DNA from: Amycolatopsis camponoti
Lineage (GTDB): Bacteria; Actinomycetota; Actinomycetes; Mycobacteriales; Pseudonocardiaceae
Direction: 5' to 3'
DNA: 64,000 bases
Assembly (NCBI RefSeq): GCF_902497555.1
Contig: NZ_CABVGP010000002.1
Location: 756,501 to 820,500 of the forward strand
This document shows, one piece after another, positions 16,014 through 25,092 of this stretch. The notes below the pieces were generated by a model that saw only the letters and a list, made by a program, of their open reading frames with translations, made no database searches and had not been told where the DNA came from. The translations under genes and the position numbers were made by a program. Position 1 is the first letter of the stretch, and every line of letters starts with the position of its first letter.

Positions 16014-16493
16014 GTGAGAATCGTTCCGGTCCCCTTCGACCATCCCGACGCGGCCAAGCTCATGGCCGCGGTGCAGCAGGTCTACGTCGAGCGCTACGGC
16101 GACGAAGACGCCACCCCGATGACCCCGGCGGACTTCGACCCGCCGCAGGGCGTTTTCCTCGTCGGTTACCAGGGCGACGAAGCGGTCGCCTGCGGGGCGT
16201 GGCGCGCCCATGACGGCCCCGCGCCGGACTTCCGGGACGGCGACGCCGAGTTCAAGCGGATGTACGTCGCCGATTCCGCCCGCGGCCGCGGGTTCGCGCG
16301 GATGATCCTGTCCGAGCTGGAGCGCACGGCGGCGCTGTGCGGCCGCAAGCGCGCGATCCTGGAAACCGGGACCAAGCAGCCCGAGGCCATCGCGCTGTAC
16401 ACGTCGTCGGGCTACGCCGAGATCCCGAAGTTCGGCGTGTACAAGGACGAGGAGTCGAGCCGCTGCTACGGCAAGGACCTCACTTCGGTGTGA
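16014..16493 (+). CDS. GNAT family N-acetyltransferase
   Basis: 159-residue acetyltransferase: EFKRMYVADSARGRGFARMILSELE is the motif A/CoA-binding loop (RGRGFA), followed by RKRAILETGTKQPEAIALYTSSGY. The substrate is unknown. The GTG at 16014 has TAGGCT (16000-16005) 8 nt upstream and no ribosome site, a leaderless pattern. Its 3' end overlaps the convergent GH27 gene by 14 bp. Confidence 0.85.
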   Translation: MRIVPVPFDHPDAAKLMAAVQQVYVERYGDEDATPMTPADFDPPQGVFLVGYQGDEAVACGAWRAHDGPAPDFRDGDAEFKRMYVADSARGRGFARMILSELERTAALCGRKRAILETGTKQPEAIALYTSSGYAEIPKFGVYKDEESSRCYGKDLTSV

Positions 16494-17694
16494 GCTTCAG
16501 CAGGGCCGCCGCGTGTGGTCGCAGGGACATCGAGACGTCGGAACCGAGGTCTCGATGTGCCCAGAGATCCCGGACGGTCCAGGCGCCCGGGATCGCCGCG
16601 GAGACGGTCGCGGTGGTGGTGCCGGTGTTGAGCAGCACCACCGCGAACCCGCCGCCGGTCAGCGGTTTCCCCCACACCTGGTAGCCGGGGCCGGCGGCGA
16701 GCTGACGGCCCTGGCCGCCCGCGAAGTCCTGGTCGACGGCGATCGCTTCGGGGTTGGCGAGCGTCGCGAGGTCGGCGTCGGAGAGCTTCGCCGGGTCGGT
16801 GCCGGCGAACAGCGGCGCGTTCAGCACGGCCCAGACGCTGAAGTGGGCGCGGGCCTCGTCCGCGGTCAGCGTGCCGTTGCCCACCTGCAGCATGTCCGGG
16901 TCGTTCCAGCCGCCGGGCGAGCCGCTGTGGGGCGCGACGGCGGCCTGCTGGTCGATCGTCGCGAGGACGGAGTCCCAGGTCGGGACCAGGTCGTTGGTGG
17001 TCCGCCACAGGTTCGCCACCGGCCGAGCCCAGGTCCACGGGCTGGAGACGCCGTATTCGGAGATCGCGTAGACGATCGGGCGGGGCAGTGCGGCGAGCTC
17101 GTCGCGCATCTTCTCGAACGCCGCCCTGCGGTCGAGGCCGTCGACGGTGTCGGCGTTGCACCAGTCGTACTTGAGGTAGTCGACGCTCCACCGGTCGAAC
17201 GTCTCCGCGTCCTGGCGCTCGTGGCCGAGCGAGCCGATGCCGGACGCGGGGTAGGCGTCGTTCGCCATCGCGCAGGTCCGGCTGCCCGGCACGGCGTAGA
17301 TGCCGAACAGCAAGCCGCGGGAGTGCACGTAGTCGGCGAGGTCGGCGATGCCGTGGGGGAACCGCGTCGGATCGGCCTGCAGCGAGCCGTCGGCCGCGCG
17401 TGTGGGTGCCTGCCAGCAGTCGTCGACGACGACGTACTTGTAACCCGCGTCCCGCAGGCCGGTGTCGGCGAGTGCGTCGGCCGCCTTCTTGACGACGTCT
17501 TCGGTCAGGTCGTAGCAGCGGACCTGGTTCCAGCTGTTCCAGCCCATCGGCGGGGTCCCGGCGAGGCCGTTCGCCAGGGCCGGTGACGCGCCGGGCAGGC
17601 TCAGCAGCCAGGTCAGCACGATGAGCAGGAGCACGAGGCCCGTGCTCCCGGTACTGGCGTTCCGGTTCGCGGTGATGCCGTGATCCAATCGCAC
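16480..17694 (-). CDS. Secreted glycoside hydrolase family 27 (alpha-galactosidase-like)
   Basis: About 404 residues. A hydrophobic segment (about 18-35) precedes TPPMGWNSWN, the GH27 N-terminal signature. YLKYDWCN carries the predicted nucleophile D177, and WRTTNDLVPTW the likely acid/base Asp. GGWNDPDMLQVG and a small C-terminal beta domain follow. It likely releases alpha-galactose (or beta-arabinopyranose) outside the cell. GTG 17694 is preferred: a longer in-frame ATG at 17742 would run into the divergent gene at 17727. No lectin module is present. Confidence 0.85.
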   Translation of the reverse strand: MRLDHGITANRNASTGSTGLVLLLIVLTWLLSLPGASPALANGLAGTPPMGWNSWNQVRCYDLTEDVVKKAADALADTGLRDAGYKYVVVDDCWQAPTRAADGSLQADPTRFPHGIADLADYVHSRGLLFGIYAVPGSRTCAMANDAYPASGIGSLGHERQDAETFDRWSVDYLKYDWCNADTVDGLDRRAAFEKMRDELAALPRPIVYAISEYGVSSPWTWARPVANLWRTTNDLVPTWDSVLATIDQQAAVAPHSGSPGGWNDPDMLQVGNGTLTADEARAHFSVWAVLNAPLFAGTDPAKLSDADLATLANPEAIAVDQDFAGGQGRQLAAGPGYQVWGKPLTGGGFAVVLLNTGTTTATVSAAIPGAWTVRDLWAHRDLGSDVSMSLRPHAAALLKLTPK

Positions 17695-17726
17695 GGGAAG
17701 TGAAACCGCGGTCACCCGGAGGCGGC

Positions 17727-18257
17727 ATGCCCATCTATGCACTCGGATCGCTCGAGCCCACGATCCACCCCGACGCCTACGTCCACCCGGACGCGACGGT
17801 GATCGGCGACGTCCGGATCCGCGCGCACGCGTCGGTGTGGCCCCAGACGGTGCTGCGCGGCGACCACGGCCACATCGAGATCGGCGCGCGCTCGAACGTC
17901 CAGGACGGCTGCGTCCTGCACTGCACCAAGCAGAACCCGACGATCCTCGGGCCGTCGTCGGCGATCGGGCACGCCGTGCACGTCGAGGGCGCGACGATCG
18001 GCACCGGCTGCCTGATCGCGTCCGGGTCGGTGGTGCTCAACGGGTCGGTGATCGAGGACGGCGGCATGGTCGGCGCGGGCGCGGTGCTCTCGTACGGCTC
18101 GCACGTGAAGACCGGTGAGATCGCCCTCGGCGTCCCCGCGAAGACGCGGGAGAACAAGTCGTTCAGCGCGGAGAACATCGCTCTCGTCGTCGATTCCTAC
18201 GTCCAGCGGGGCCGCCGTTTCCGGACCGAGCTGAGGCGGCTCGACCCGCTCGGGTGA
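17727..18257 (+). CDS. Gamma-carbonic anhydrase family protein
   Basis: 176-residue left-handed beta-helix protein with hexapeptide repeats (e.g. AYVHPDATVIGDVRIRAHAS). Zn-type histidines are present: VLHCTKQNP and IGHAVHVEGATIGTGCLI give the three-His set of gamma-class anhydrases; catalytic activity is not assured. The start at ATG 17727 is set by GGAGG 5 nt upstream. Divergent from GH27. Confidence 0.87.
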   Translation: MPIYALGSLEPTIHPDAYVHPDATVIGDVRIRAHASVWPQTVLRGDHGHIEIGARSNVQDGCVLHCTKQNPTILGPSSAIGHAVHVEGATIGTGCLIASGSVVLNGSVIEDGGMVGAGAVLSYGSHVKTGEIALGVPAKTRENKSFSAENIALVVDSYVQRGRRFRTELRRLDPLG

Positions 18258-18287
18258 CGCCGGCCACGCCCGGTAGGCTTGCGCGCC

Positions 18288-18965
18288 GTGACCGCACGAC
18301 CGCTGCAGGACATCGTCGAGGCAGGCTGGGCCGAGGCCCTCGAACCGGTGGCGCCGCAGGTGTCCGCGATGGGGGAGTTCCTCCGCGCGGAGATCGCCGC
18401 GGGCCGGACGTACCTGCCGGCGGGTGAACACGTGCTGCGGGCGTTCAAGCAGCCGTTCCACGACGTGCGCGTGCTGATCGTGGGGCAGGACCCGTACCCG
18501 ACGCCCGGGCACGCGGTGGGCCTGAGCTTCTCGGTGGCGCCGGACGTCCGGCCGATCCCGAAGAGCCTGGTCAACATCTACAAGGAGTACGCCGAGGACC
18601 TCGGGTACCCGCTGCCTTCGAACGGCGACCTGACGCCGTGGGCCGATCAGGGCGTGCTGCTGCTCAACAGGGCGCTGACCGTGCAGCCCGGCAAGTCGAA
18701 CTCGCACCAGGGCAAGGGCTGGGAAGAGGTCACCGAGCAGGCGATCAAGGCCCTCGCGGCGCGCTCGGAGCCGATGGTGGCGATCCTGTGGGGCCGCAAC
18801 GCGCGCAACCTGCGCCCGATGCTGGGCGAGGTGCCGTGCATCGAATCGGCCCACCCGAGCCCGCTTTCGGCGCACAACGGCTTCTTCGGGTCACGGCCGT
18901 TCAGCCGCGCGAACCAGCTGCTGGAGCAGCAGGGCGCGGCGCCGGTCGACTGGAAACTCCCGTAG
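18288..18965 (+). CDS. ung: Uracil-DNA glycosylase
   Basis: 225-residue family 1 Ung excising uracil from DNA. Motif [19 protein letters not shown] (catalytic Asp), [29 protein letters not shown], and motif [19 protein letters not shown] (catalytic His). GTG 18288 is preceded by TAGGCT (18274-18279) at 8 nt and no ribosome site, again leaderless-like. A shared thiL-ung neighbourhood is found in mycobacteria. Confidence 0.96.
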   Translation: MTARPLQDIVEAGWAEALEPVAPQVSAMGEFLRAEIAAGRTYLPAGEHVLRAFKQPFHDVRVLIVGQDPYPTPGHAVGLSFSVAPDVRPIPKSLVNIYKEYAEDLGYPLPSNGDLTPWADQGVLLLNRALTVQPGKSNSHQGKGWEEVTEQAIKALAARSEPMVAILWGRNARNLRPMLGEVPCIESAHPSPLSAHNGFFGSRPFSRANQLLEQQGAAPVDWKLP

Positions 18966-19026
18966 GTTCGGTGTCCGGAACCGCGTGACGGCTCCGACCA
19001 GGGGGAAACGGACCTTGGAGGACACC

Positions 19027-19797
19027 ATGAACGTCACATCGGCCGACGGCACGACCATCGCCTTCGACCAGCGCGGCTCCGGGGCGCCGGTGATCCTGGT
19101 CGGCGGCGCGTTCAACGACCGGACGACGGTCTCGGGCCTGGCCGAGGTGCTGGCCGGGGATTTCACGACGATCGCCTACGACCGGCGTGGCCGCGGGGAC
19201 AGCGGGGACGCTCCCGAGTACGCGTTCGAGCGGGAGATCGAGGACATCGCGGCGCTGATCGCGCACGCGGGCGGGTCGGCGTCGGTGTTCGGGCACTCGT
19301 CGGGGGCGGTGCTGGCCCTGGAAGCGGCGGCGGCCGGTCTCCCGATCGACAAGCTGGTGGCGTACGAGCCGCCGTACGCGACCGCGGAGGAGGCCCGCGG
19401 CGACGTGCTGGAGAAGGTGCGGGCGCAGCTCGCGGCGGGCGACCGCGACGGCGCGGTGGCGACGTTCCTGATGGTCGCGGGCACGCCGGCGGAGATGGTC
19501 GAGGGGATGAAGCAGGCCCCGGTGTGGGGCTGGTTCACGGGGCTGGCGCACACGCTGCCGTACGACCTGACGATCTGCGGCCCCGGCGCCCACCCGCGCA
19601 CGGAGAACCTGGCGAAGATCGCGATCCCGACCCTGGTCATCGGCGGCGGTGCGAGCCCGGAAGCCCTCCAGGCGGGCGCGCGCGTGGCGGCGTCGGCGGT
19701 GCCGGGCGCCCGGCACGAGACCCTGGCGGGGCAGGACCACGGGGTGCTGCAGTTCCCGGAGACGCTGAAGCCGCTCCTGCTGGACTTCCTGAAGTAA
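19027..19797 (+). CDS. Alpha/beta hydrolase
   Basis: 256-residue hydrolase with oxyanion region VILVGGAFNDR, YDRRGRGDSGD, nucleophile elbow GHSSGAVLAL (Ser), IPTLVIGGGASPE and a C-terminal AGQDHGVLQFPE with the catalytic His. There is no signal peptide. The substrate is unknown. TTGGAGG lies about 7 nt before ATG 19027. Confidence 0.85.
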   Translation: MNVTSADGTTIAFDQRGSGAPVILVGGAFNDRTTVSGLAEVLAGDFTTIAYDRRGRGDSGDAPEYAFEREIEDIAALIAHAGGSASVFGHSSGAVLALEAAAAGLPIDKLVAYEPPYATAEEARGDVLEKVRAQLAAGDRDGAVATFLMVAGTPAEMVEGMKQAPVWGWFTGLAHTLPYDLTICGPGAHPRTENLAKIAIPTLVIGGGASPEALQAGARVAASAVPGARHETLAGQDHGVLQFPETLKPLLLDFLK

Positions 19798-19828
19798 GCC
19801 GACCGCTCGACCCGACCCCGCCGGGGGT

Positions 19829-19875
19829 CCAGGGGGGCTCACCCCCTGGCGGGGGTCTGGGGGTTCGACCCCCAG
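19829..19875 (+). terminator. Double GC hairpin after the hydrolase gene
   Basis: CCAGGGGG/CCCCCTGG (19829-19849) is followed by CTGGGGG-TTCGA-CCCCCAG (19857-19875). It probably ends plus-strand transcription from the hydrolase gene. The second hairpin resembles a tRNA T-arm by chance only. Confidence 0.5.
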
Positions 19876-19890
19876 GAGGCACGTAAGGCG

Positions 19891-19926
19891 AAAAAAATGG
19901 CGAGCGCTCTTCGCGAGCACTCGCCA
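19891..19926 (-). terminator. Intrinsic terminator of rpmB
   Basis: Read on the minus strand: a stem of 11 pairs with one mismatch (19898-19926, TGGCGAG/CTCGCCA plus GCTC/GAGC, loop TTCGC), then seven T residues (complement of A at 19891-19897). A textbook factor-independent terminator, rare in this GC-rich window. Outer TAAGGCGAAA/TTTCGCCTTA arms extend it. Confidence 0.85.
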
Positions 19927-19941
19927 CCCTTCCGTTTCGCC

Positions 19942-20133
19942 TTACCCGCGAACGACCTTGCCCGCCTTGATGCACGAGGTGCACACGTTCAAGCGCTTGC
20001 GCTGGGACACACCCACCTTGGCGTGGACGGTCTGGATGTTCGGGTTCCACCGGCGGTTGGTACGGCGGTGGGAGTGCGAGACCGACTTGCCGAAGCCGGG
20101 TCCCTTGCCACAGACGTCGCACACGGCAGCCAC
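19942..20133 (-). CDS. rpmB: 50S ribosomal protein L28
   Basis: 63-residue L28 with two CxxC pairs (CDVCGKGP and CTSCIKAGK) making a zinc ribbon, i.e. the zinc-type paralogue rather than a Cys-free form. The [15 protein letters not shown] core is diagnostic. GTG 20133 follows AAAGGAG by 7 nt. TACTAT on the minus strand (20199-20194) is a good -10 element. It is divergent from the DAK-like gene. Confidence 0.95.
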   Translation of the reverse strand: MAAVCDVCGKGPGFGKSVSHSHRRTNRRWNPNIQTVHAKVGVSQRKRLNVCTSCIKAGKVVRG

Positions 20134-20193
20134 GTCGAACTCCTTTGGATCTGGGTCATAGAGATGAGCCCAGACGTGCTGGGCAACTCGACC

Positions 20194-20239
20194 ATAGTAA
20201 CTAGTGGCTTCGCGAGGATCCGCACGGGGTCGATACGCT
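20194..20239. promoter_or_regulatory. Divergent promoters for rpmB and the DAK-domain gene
   Basis: Minus-strand TACTAT at 20199-20194 (for rpmB) and plus-strand TACGCT at 20234-20239 (in CGATACGCT, for the DAK-domain gene). Positions suit 5' leaders of about 55 and 20 nt. No clear -35 hexamers were found. Confidence 0.5.
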
Positions 20240-20267
20240 GCCCCGGGACCGGGTAGGAGGTTACGGG

Positions 20268-21842
20268 GTGCGGGTGCTGGACGTGGCTGCGGTGTCGGCC
20301 TGGGCGACGGGCTGCGTGCACAGTCTCGCGAGCCTGCGGCCGGCCATCGACGAGATCAACGTCTACCCCGTCGCCGACTCCGACACCGGCTCCAACATGC
20401 TCTTCACGATGACCGGCGCGGCGAAGGAACTCGAAGCCGCGCAACCGAAGGACGCCGCCGAGGCGCTGAAGATCCTCGCGCGCGGCGCCGTGGCTTCGGC
20501 CAAGGGCAACTCCGGCGTGATCCTCTCCCAGGTCGTGCGCGGGCTGGCCGACAGCGCCCAGGGTGAGCTCGACGGCTCGTGGCTGGCCAAGGCGCTCGGG
20601 CACGCCGACGAGGTCGCCACCGGCGCTGTGAGCCGCCCGGTCGCCGGGACGATCCTCACCGTCCTGCACGCCGTCGCGCTGGCCCTGCGCGGCGACACCC
20701 GGTCGCTGGCCGAGGTCGCCCGAGAGGCCGCGAAGGAGGCCGCGCACGCCCTCGAGAAGACGCCCCTGCAGCTGCCCGCGCTGGCCCGCGCCGGCGTCGT
20801 CGACGCGGGGGCCCGCGGGCTCGTCGCCGTGCTCGACGCGCTGGTCGGGGTGCTCACCGGCACCGCGCTCGAACGGGACCACGCGCTGGAAGTGCCCACC
20901 GCCGAGGAGCTGACCTACGCCTGGGAGGTCATGTACCTGCTCGACGGCGTCGACGAGCAGAGCCTGCCGACCCTGCGCAAGGAGCTGAGTGGCCTCGGCG
21001 ACAGCGTCACCGTGGCCGGCGACGGCTCGGGCAGCCACGCCGTGCACGTCCACTGCGCCGACATCGGCGCCGCCATCGAGGCCGGGCTCGGCCTGGGCCG
21101 CCCGCGCAAGATCCGGGTCGAGCCGCTGCTCACGCCGACGCCGATCGAGCCCGGTGGCGGGCTCGACCGCACGGTCGTCGCGGTGGTGCACGGCGGTGAG
21201 CTGGCCGAGCTGCTACGCGCCGAGAGCATCCCGGTGCTGGCCGTGGCCGAAGGCGAAACCCCGAGCGTCGAGGACGTGATCGGCCTGCTCAACGAAGCCG
21301 CCGGGCGGCACGTCACCGTGCTGCCGGGCAGCGTCGCGCTCACCGCGGCGGTCGACACGGCGGCTGGGCACGCCATGGCCGCCGACCGGGACGTCGTGGT
21401 CATCCCGTGCGTCTCGCCGGTGCAGGTGCTGGCCGCCCTCGCCGTGCACGACGCCGGGCGCCGCACCAACGACGACGTCGTCGCGATGGCCGAAGCGGCC
21501 GCCGCGACCAGGCGTGGCGAACTGCGGATCGCGCGCGAGGAGTCGCTAACCTGGGTGGGCCGGGCCCAGTCCGGCGACGTGGTCGGCCTGATCGACGACG
21601 AGGTGGTGCTGATCGAGCCGGCACCGGCGTCGGAGACGAACCTGGTCGCGGCCGCGATGAACGTGCTGAACCGGATGCTCGCGCTCGGCGGTGAGCTGGT
21701 GACGGTGCTGAGCGGGGCCGCCGCCCCGCCCGGGGTCGCCGAAGAGCTCGCCGAGCAGCTGCGGCTGGAGCACCCGGAGGTGGAGCTGGCCGGCTACGCC
21801 AGTGGTCAGGCGGAAGCCGTGCTGCTGATGGGAGTCGAATAG
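20268..21842 (+). CDS. DAK2/DhaL-domain protein, fatty acid kinase FakA-like
   Basis: 524 residues. The N-terminal DhaL-type ATP/Mg domain has [15 protein letters not shown] (variant of the usual PDGDTGTN), [11 protein letters not shown] and [12 protein letters not shown]; the C-terminal part matches the FakA middle and phosphatase-like regions. FakA phosphorylates fatty acids held by FakB (DegV) partners for phospholipid synthesis; no FakB gene lies in the window. GTG 20268 follows GGAGG by 7 nt. RecG starts 3 nt downstream, as in mycobacteria. Confidence 0.85.
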   Translation: MRVLDVAAVSAWATGCVHSLASLRPAIDEINVYPVADSDTGSNMLFTMTGAAKELEAAQPKDAAEALKILARGAVASAKGNSGVILSQVVRGLADSAQGELDGSWLAKALGHADEVATGAVSRPVAGTILTVLHAVALALRGDTRSLAEVAREAAKEAAHALEKTPLQLPALARAGVVDAGARGLVAVLDALVGVLTGTALERDHALEVPTAEELTYAWEVMYLLDGVDEQSLPTLRKELSGLGDSVTVAGDGSGSHAVHVHCADIGAAIEAGLGLGRPRKIRVEPLLTPTPIEPGGGLDRTVVAVVHGGELAELLRAESIPVLAVAEGETPSVEDVIGLLNEAAGRHVTVLPGSVALTAAVDTAAGHAMAADRDVVVIPCVSPVQVLAALAVHDAGRRTNDDVVAMAEAAAATRRGELRIAREESLTWVGRAQSGDVVGLIDDEVVLIEPAPASETNLVAAAMNVLNRMLALGGELVTVLSGAAAPPGVAEELAEQLRLEHPEVELAGYASGQAEAVLLMGVE

Positions 21843-21845
21843 CCG

Positions 21846-23999
21846 ATGGCCGGACTGCGCGACAAGCTGCCGCTGTTGCTGGGCGCCAAGACGGCGAAGG
21901 CGCTCGCCACGGCGTTGGACATCGAGACGGTCAGCGACCTGCTGCGCCACTACCCGCGCCGCTACGCCGAGCGCGGCGAGCTCACCGACATCGCCGGCCT
22001 CGAGCTGGGCGAGCACGCCACGGTGCTGGCGCGCGTGGAAAAGGTGAGCAAGCGCCGGATGAAGTCCCGCAACGGGACCATCCTCGACATGGTGATCACC
22101 GACGGCAAGCGCCGGCTCACCTGCGCCTTCTTCAACCAGGCCTGGCGCGAGAAGGACCTCGTGCCCGGCAAGACCGGCCTGTTCGCCGGCAAGGTGTCCG
22201 CCTTCCGCGACACCCTGCAGCTGACCAACCCCGAGTACGAGCTGTTCGAGGCCGACCGCGAAGCCGAGGCGATGGACGACTTCCTCGCCGCGATCATCCC
22301 GGTCTACCCGGCGGCGCAGGGCATGCCGACGTGGTCGATCGCCAAGTGCGTGCGCCAGGTGCTCGACGTCCTCGAAGTGGACGACGACCCGATGCCGGCC
22401 GAGCTGCGGCGGCTGCACAAGCTGTCCGACCTCGACACCGCGCTGCACGGCATCCACCGCCCGGCCAACTGGGCGCACCTGGAGGCGTCGAAGAAGCGGC
22501 TCAAGTGGGACGAGGCCATGGCCGTCCAGCTGATCTTCGCGCAGCGGCGCCACTCGGCCATTTCGCGACCGGCGAAGGCGAACCCGCACGTCAGCGGCGG
22601 CCTGATGGACGCCTTCGACAAGCGGCTGCCGTTCGACCTGACCGCGGGCCAGCGGGGGATCGGCGAGGAGATCGCCACGGACCTGACCTCCGAGCACCCG
22701 ATGAACCGGCTGCTGCAGGGCGAGGTCGGCTCCGGCAAGACGATCGTCGCGCTCCGGGCGATGCTGCAGGTCGTCGACAACGGGCGGCAGGCCGCGATGC
22801 TGGCCCCGACCGAGGTCCTCGCCGCGCAGCACGCGCGGTCGCTGCGCGAAATGCTCGGCGACCTGGGCCAGGCGGGCGAGCTGGGCGCGGCGGAGAACGC
22901 CACCCGCGTGACGCTGCTCACCGGGTCGATGGGCGCGAAGGAGCGCAAGAAGTCCCTCCTGGAGATCGTCAGCGGCGAAGCCGGGATCGTCGTCGGCACG
23001 CACGCGCTGATCCAGGACCACGTCGAGTTCGCCGACCTCGGCCTCGCCGTCGTCGACGAGCAGCACCGCTTCGGCGTCGAGCAGCGGGACGCGCTGCGCA
23101 CCCGCGGCGCCGGCGACACCAGCCCGCACGTCCTCGTCATGACCGCGACGCCGATCCCGCGCACGGTCGCGATGACCGTGTACGGCGACCTGGAGGTGTC
23201 CGCGCTGCGCGAGATGCCGGTGGGGCGGTCGCCGATCAAGACCACGGTCGTGCCGGTCGCCGAAAAACCCGCCTGGTTCGACCGGATCTGGCAGCGCGTG
23301 CGTGAAGAGGTCGGCAAGGGACACCAGGCGTACGTCGTGTGCCCGCGGATCGGCGACGAGCCGCCGTCGGACAAGAGCGACAAGCGGCCGCCGCTCGCCG
23401 TCCTCGACGTCGCGCCCGACCTGGAGCACGGCGCGTTGCAGGGCTTGAAGATCGGCGTGCTGCACGGCCGGATGCCCCCCGACGAGAAGGACGCCGTGAT
23501 GCGCGCGTTCTCCGCGGCGCAGCTCGACGTCCTCGTGGCCACCACGGTGATCGAGGTCGGCGTCAACGTCCCGAACGCGACCGCGATGGTGATCATGGAC
23601 GCCGACCGGTTCGGCGTCAGCCAGCTGCACCAGCTGCGCGGCCGCGTCGGCCGGGGCAGCGTCCCGGGCGTCTGCCTGCTGGTCACCGAGGCCCTCGACG
23701 GCACGGCGACGCGCGAACGGCTGGCGGCGGTCGAGTCGACGACCGACGGCTTCGAGCTGTCGCAGCTGGACCTGGAGCTGCGCCGCGAGGGCGACATCCT
23801 CGGCGCCGCGCAGTCCGGCAAGCGCTCGACGCTGAAGCTGCTGTCGCTGCTGCGGGACGAGGACGTGATCGCCGCGTCGCGGACCAGCGCGCAGGAGATC
23901 GTCGAGAAGGACCCGGACCTGAAGAAGTACCGCGGACTGGCGCAGATGGTCGCCGACGTCGTCGACGTCGACCGCGCGGAGTACCTGGAGAAGAGTTGA
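21846..23999 (+). CDS. recG: ATP-dependent DNA helicase RecG
   Basis: 717-residue RecG, which remodels stalled forks and Holliday junctions. An N-terminal OB/wedge region (about 50-150), then SF2 motifs: GEVGSGKTIVAL (Walker A), VVDEQHRFG (DEQH box), MTATPIPRT, and C-terminal VIEVGVNVPNA and QLRGRVGRG. Co-directional with the DAK gene and overlapping the next start (TTGA). Confidence 0.96.
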   Translation: MAGLRDKLPLLLGAKTAKALATALDIETVSDLLRHYPRRYAERGELTDIAGLELGEHATVLARVEKVSKRRMKSRNGTILDMVITDGKRRLTCAFFNQAWREKDLVPGKTGLFAGKVSAFRDTLQLTNPEYELFEADREAEAMDDFLAAIIPVYPAAQGMPTWSIAKCVRQVLDVLEVDDDPMPAELRRLHKLSDLDTALHGIHRPANWAHLEASKKRLKWDEAMAVQLIFAQRRHSAISRPAKANPHVSGGLMDAFDKRLPFDLTAGQRGIGEEIATDLTSEHPMNRLLQGEVGSGKTIVALRAMLQVVDNGRQAAMLAPTEVLAAQHARSLREMLGDLGQAGELGAAENATRVTLLTGSMGAKERKKSLLEIVSGEAGIVVGTHALIQDHVEFADLGLAVVDEQHRFGVEQRDALRTRGAGDTSPHVLVMTATPIPRTVAMTVYGDLEVSALREMPVGRSPIKTTVVPVAEKPAWFDRIWQRVREEVGKGHQAYVVCPRIGDEPPSDKSDKRPPLAVLDVAPDLEHGALQGLKIGVLHGRMPPDEKDAVMRAFSAAQLDVLVATTVIEVGVNVPNATAMVIMDADRFGVSQLHQLRGRVGRGSVPGVCLLVTEALDGTATRERLAAVESTTDGFELSQLDLELRREGDILGAAQSGKRSTLKLLSLLRDEDVIAASRTSAQEIVEKDPDLKKYRGLAQMVADVVDVDRAEYLEKS

Positions 24000-24466
24000 C
24001 GATCCGCGACGCGACAGCGGCCGACGCACAGGCGATCGGCGAGGTCCACGTGGCCTCGTGGCAGGCGGCGTACGAGGGGCTGATTCCCGCGGACTTCCTC
24101 GCCGGGCTGTCGGCCGAGCCGCGCGCGGCGGCGTGGGCCAGGCAGATCAGGGACGGCGGCCGGGTGCTGGTCGCGGAGGACGACGGCGTCGTCGCGGGGT
24201 TCGCCGCCTTCGGGCCCGGGCAGCTCTACGCGCTGTACCTGCTGCCGGAGTTCTGGGGGCGGGGCCTCGGCCGGGCGTTGCACGACCGCGTCGTCGAGGA
24301 GCTACCCGGCGACAGCGCCATCCTCTGGGTGCTCTCGACGAACGAGCGCGCGAAGGCCTTCTACGTCCGGCAGGGCTGGGTGGACGACGGCGCCACCCAG
24401 ACGGAGACGATCGACGAGGGCCGGGTCACGCTGGAGGAACGGCGGTTCCGGCGTTCGCTGCCGTGA
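23996..24466 (+). CDS. GNAT family N-acetyltransferase
   Basis: 156-residue acetyltransferase beginning LTIRDATAADAQAIGEVH with core YLLPEFWGRGLGRALHD (CoA loop) and LSTNERAKAFYVRQGW. The TTG at 23996 overlaps the recG stop and has GGAG about 8 nt upstream, so it is coupled to recG. Its last 41 bp overlap the 3' end of the convergent TetR gene. Substrate unknown. Confidence 0.82.
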   Translation: MTIRDATAADAQAIGEVHVASWQAAYEGLIPADFLAGLSAEPRAAAWARQIRDGGRVLVAEDDGVVAGFAAFGPGQLYALYLLPEFWGRGLGRALHDRVVEELPGDSAILWVLSTNERAKAFYVRQGWVDDGATQTETIDEGRVTLEERRFRRSLP

Positions 24467-25061
24467 ACACGCCGGCTTTCGCGGCGGCCGCGGCGGCTTT
24501 CGCGGCGAGATCGGCGTCCGACGGCGTCACGCCTTCGCGGGAGACGAACAGGCGGTAGAAGATCGGCCCGCACGCGACCCGCACCACCTCGACGGCGTCC
24601 GTGCCGGGTGGGACCTCGCCGCGTTCGACGGCCCGGTCGACGACCACCGCCGAACGCGCGTGGCGGTCGACGTAGAACTCCTGCAGGGCGTCCGCCGCGC
24701 GAGTGGAGAGGAAAGCCGCCGAGATCGACGCCGTCGGCAGCTCGCGCTCGCCCGGCGAGGTGAAGTAGTGCACCAGCTCGAGGTTGATCCCGCGCAGGTC
24801 GCCTTCGAGGGAACCGGTGTCCGGGGCCGTCCACTCCTGCTCGGTCCCCATCAGCAGGGCGGCCGCGACCAGGCCTTCTGCGGACTCCCACCGGCGGTAG
24901 AGCGTCGTCTTGTGCACGCCGGAGCGCTCGGCGACCGCCTCGACAGTCAGCTCCGCGTACCCGCGTTCGCCGAGCAGCTCGAGGGTGGCGTTCAGCGCGG
25001 CGAGGCGGGTCCGCTCGGTGCGCCCGCCCGGCCGTCGCGTGCCGGAAATCTCGGTTGCCAA
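24426..25061 (-). CDS. TetR family transcriptional regulator
   Basis: 211 residues with an N-terminal HTH (LTVEAVAERSGVHKTTLYRRW, about 38-58) and a variable ligand-binding region ending in an Ala-rich tail. The TTG start at 25061 has AGGAG about 8 nt upstream. Only 31 bp separate it from the divergent esterase-like gene, so both promoters and any operator must overlap; a weak CAAC/GTTG dyad is visible. It probably represses the esterase-like gene. Confidence 0.85.
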   Translation of the reverse strand: MATEISGTRRPGGRTERTRLAALNATLELLGERGYAELTVEAVAERSGVHKTTLYRRWESAEGLVAAALLMGTEQEWTAPDTGSLEGDLRGINLELVHYFTSPGERELPTASISAAFLSTRAADALQEFYVDRHARSAVVVDRAVERGEVPPGTDAVEVVRVACGPIFYRLFVSREGVTPSDADLAAKAAAAAAKAGVFTAANAGTAVPPA

Positions 25062-25092
25062 CTGCTACTCCTGTTGCGTTAGTGTGCCCAGT

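Noticed and set aside
19857..19875. tRNA T-arm-like CTGGGGGTTCGACCCCCAG
   Set aside because: No acceptor, D or anticodon arms fit around it; it is one of two terminator hairpins.
24910..25092. Extended erythromycin-esterase N-terminus from GTG 24910
   Set aside because: The extension lies within the TetR-coding sequence and lacks family similarity; ATG 25093 starts the recognisable protein.
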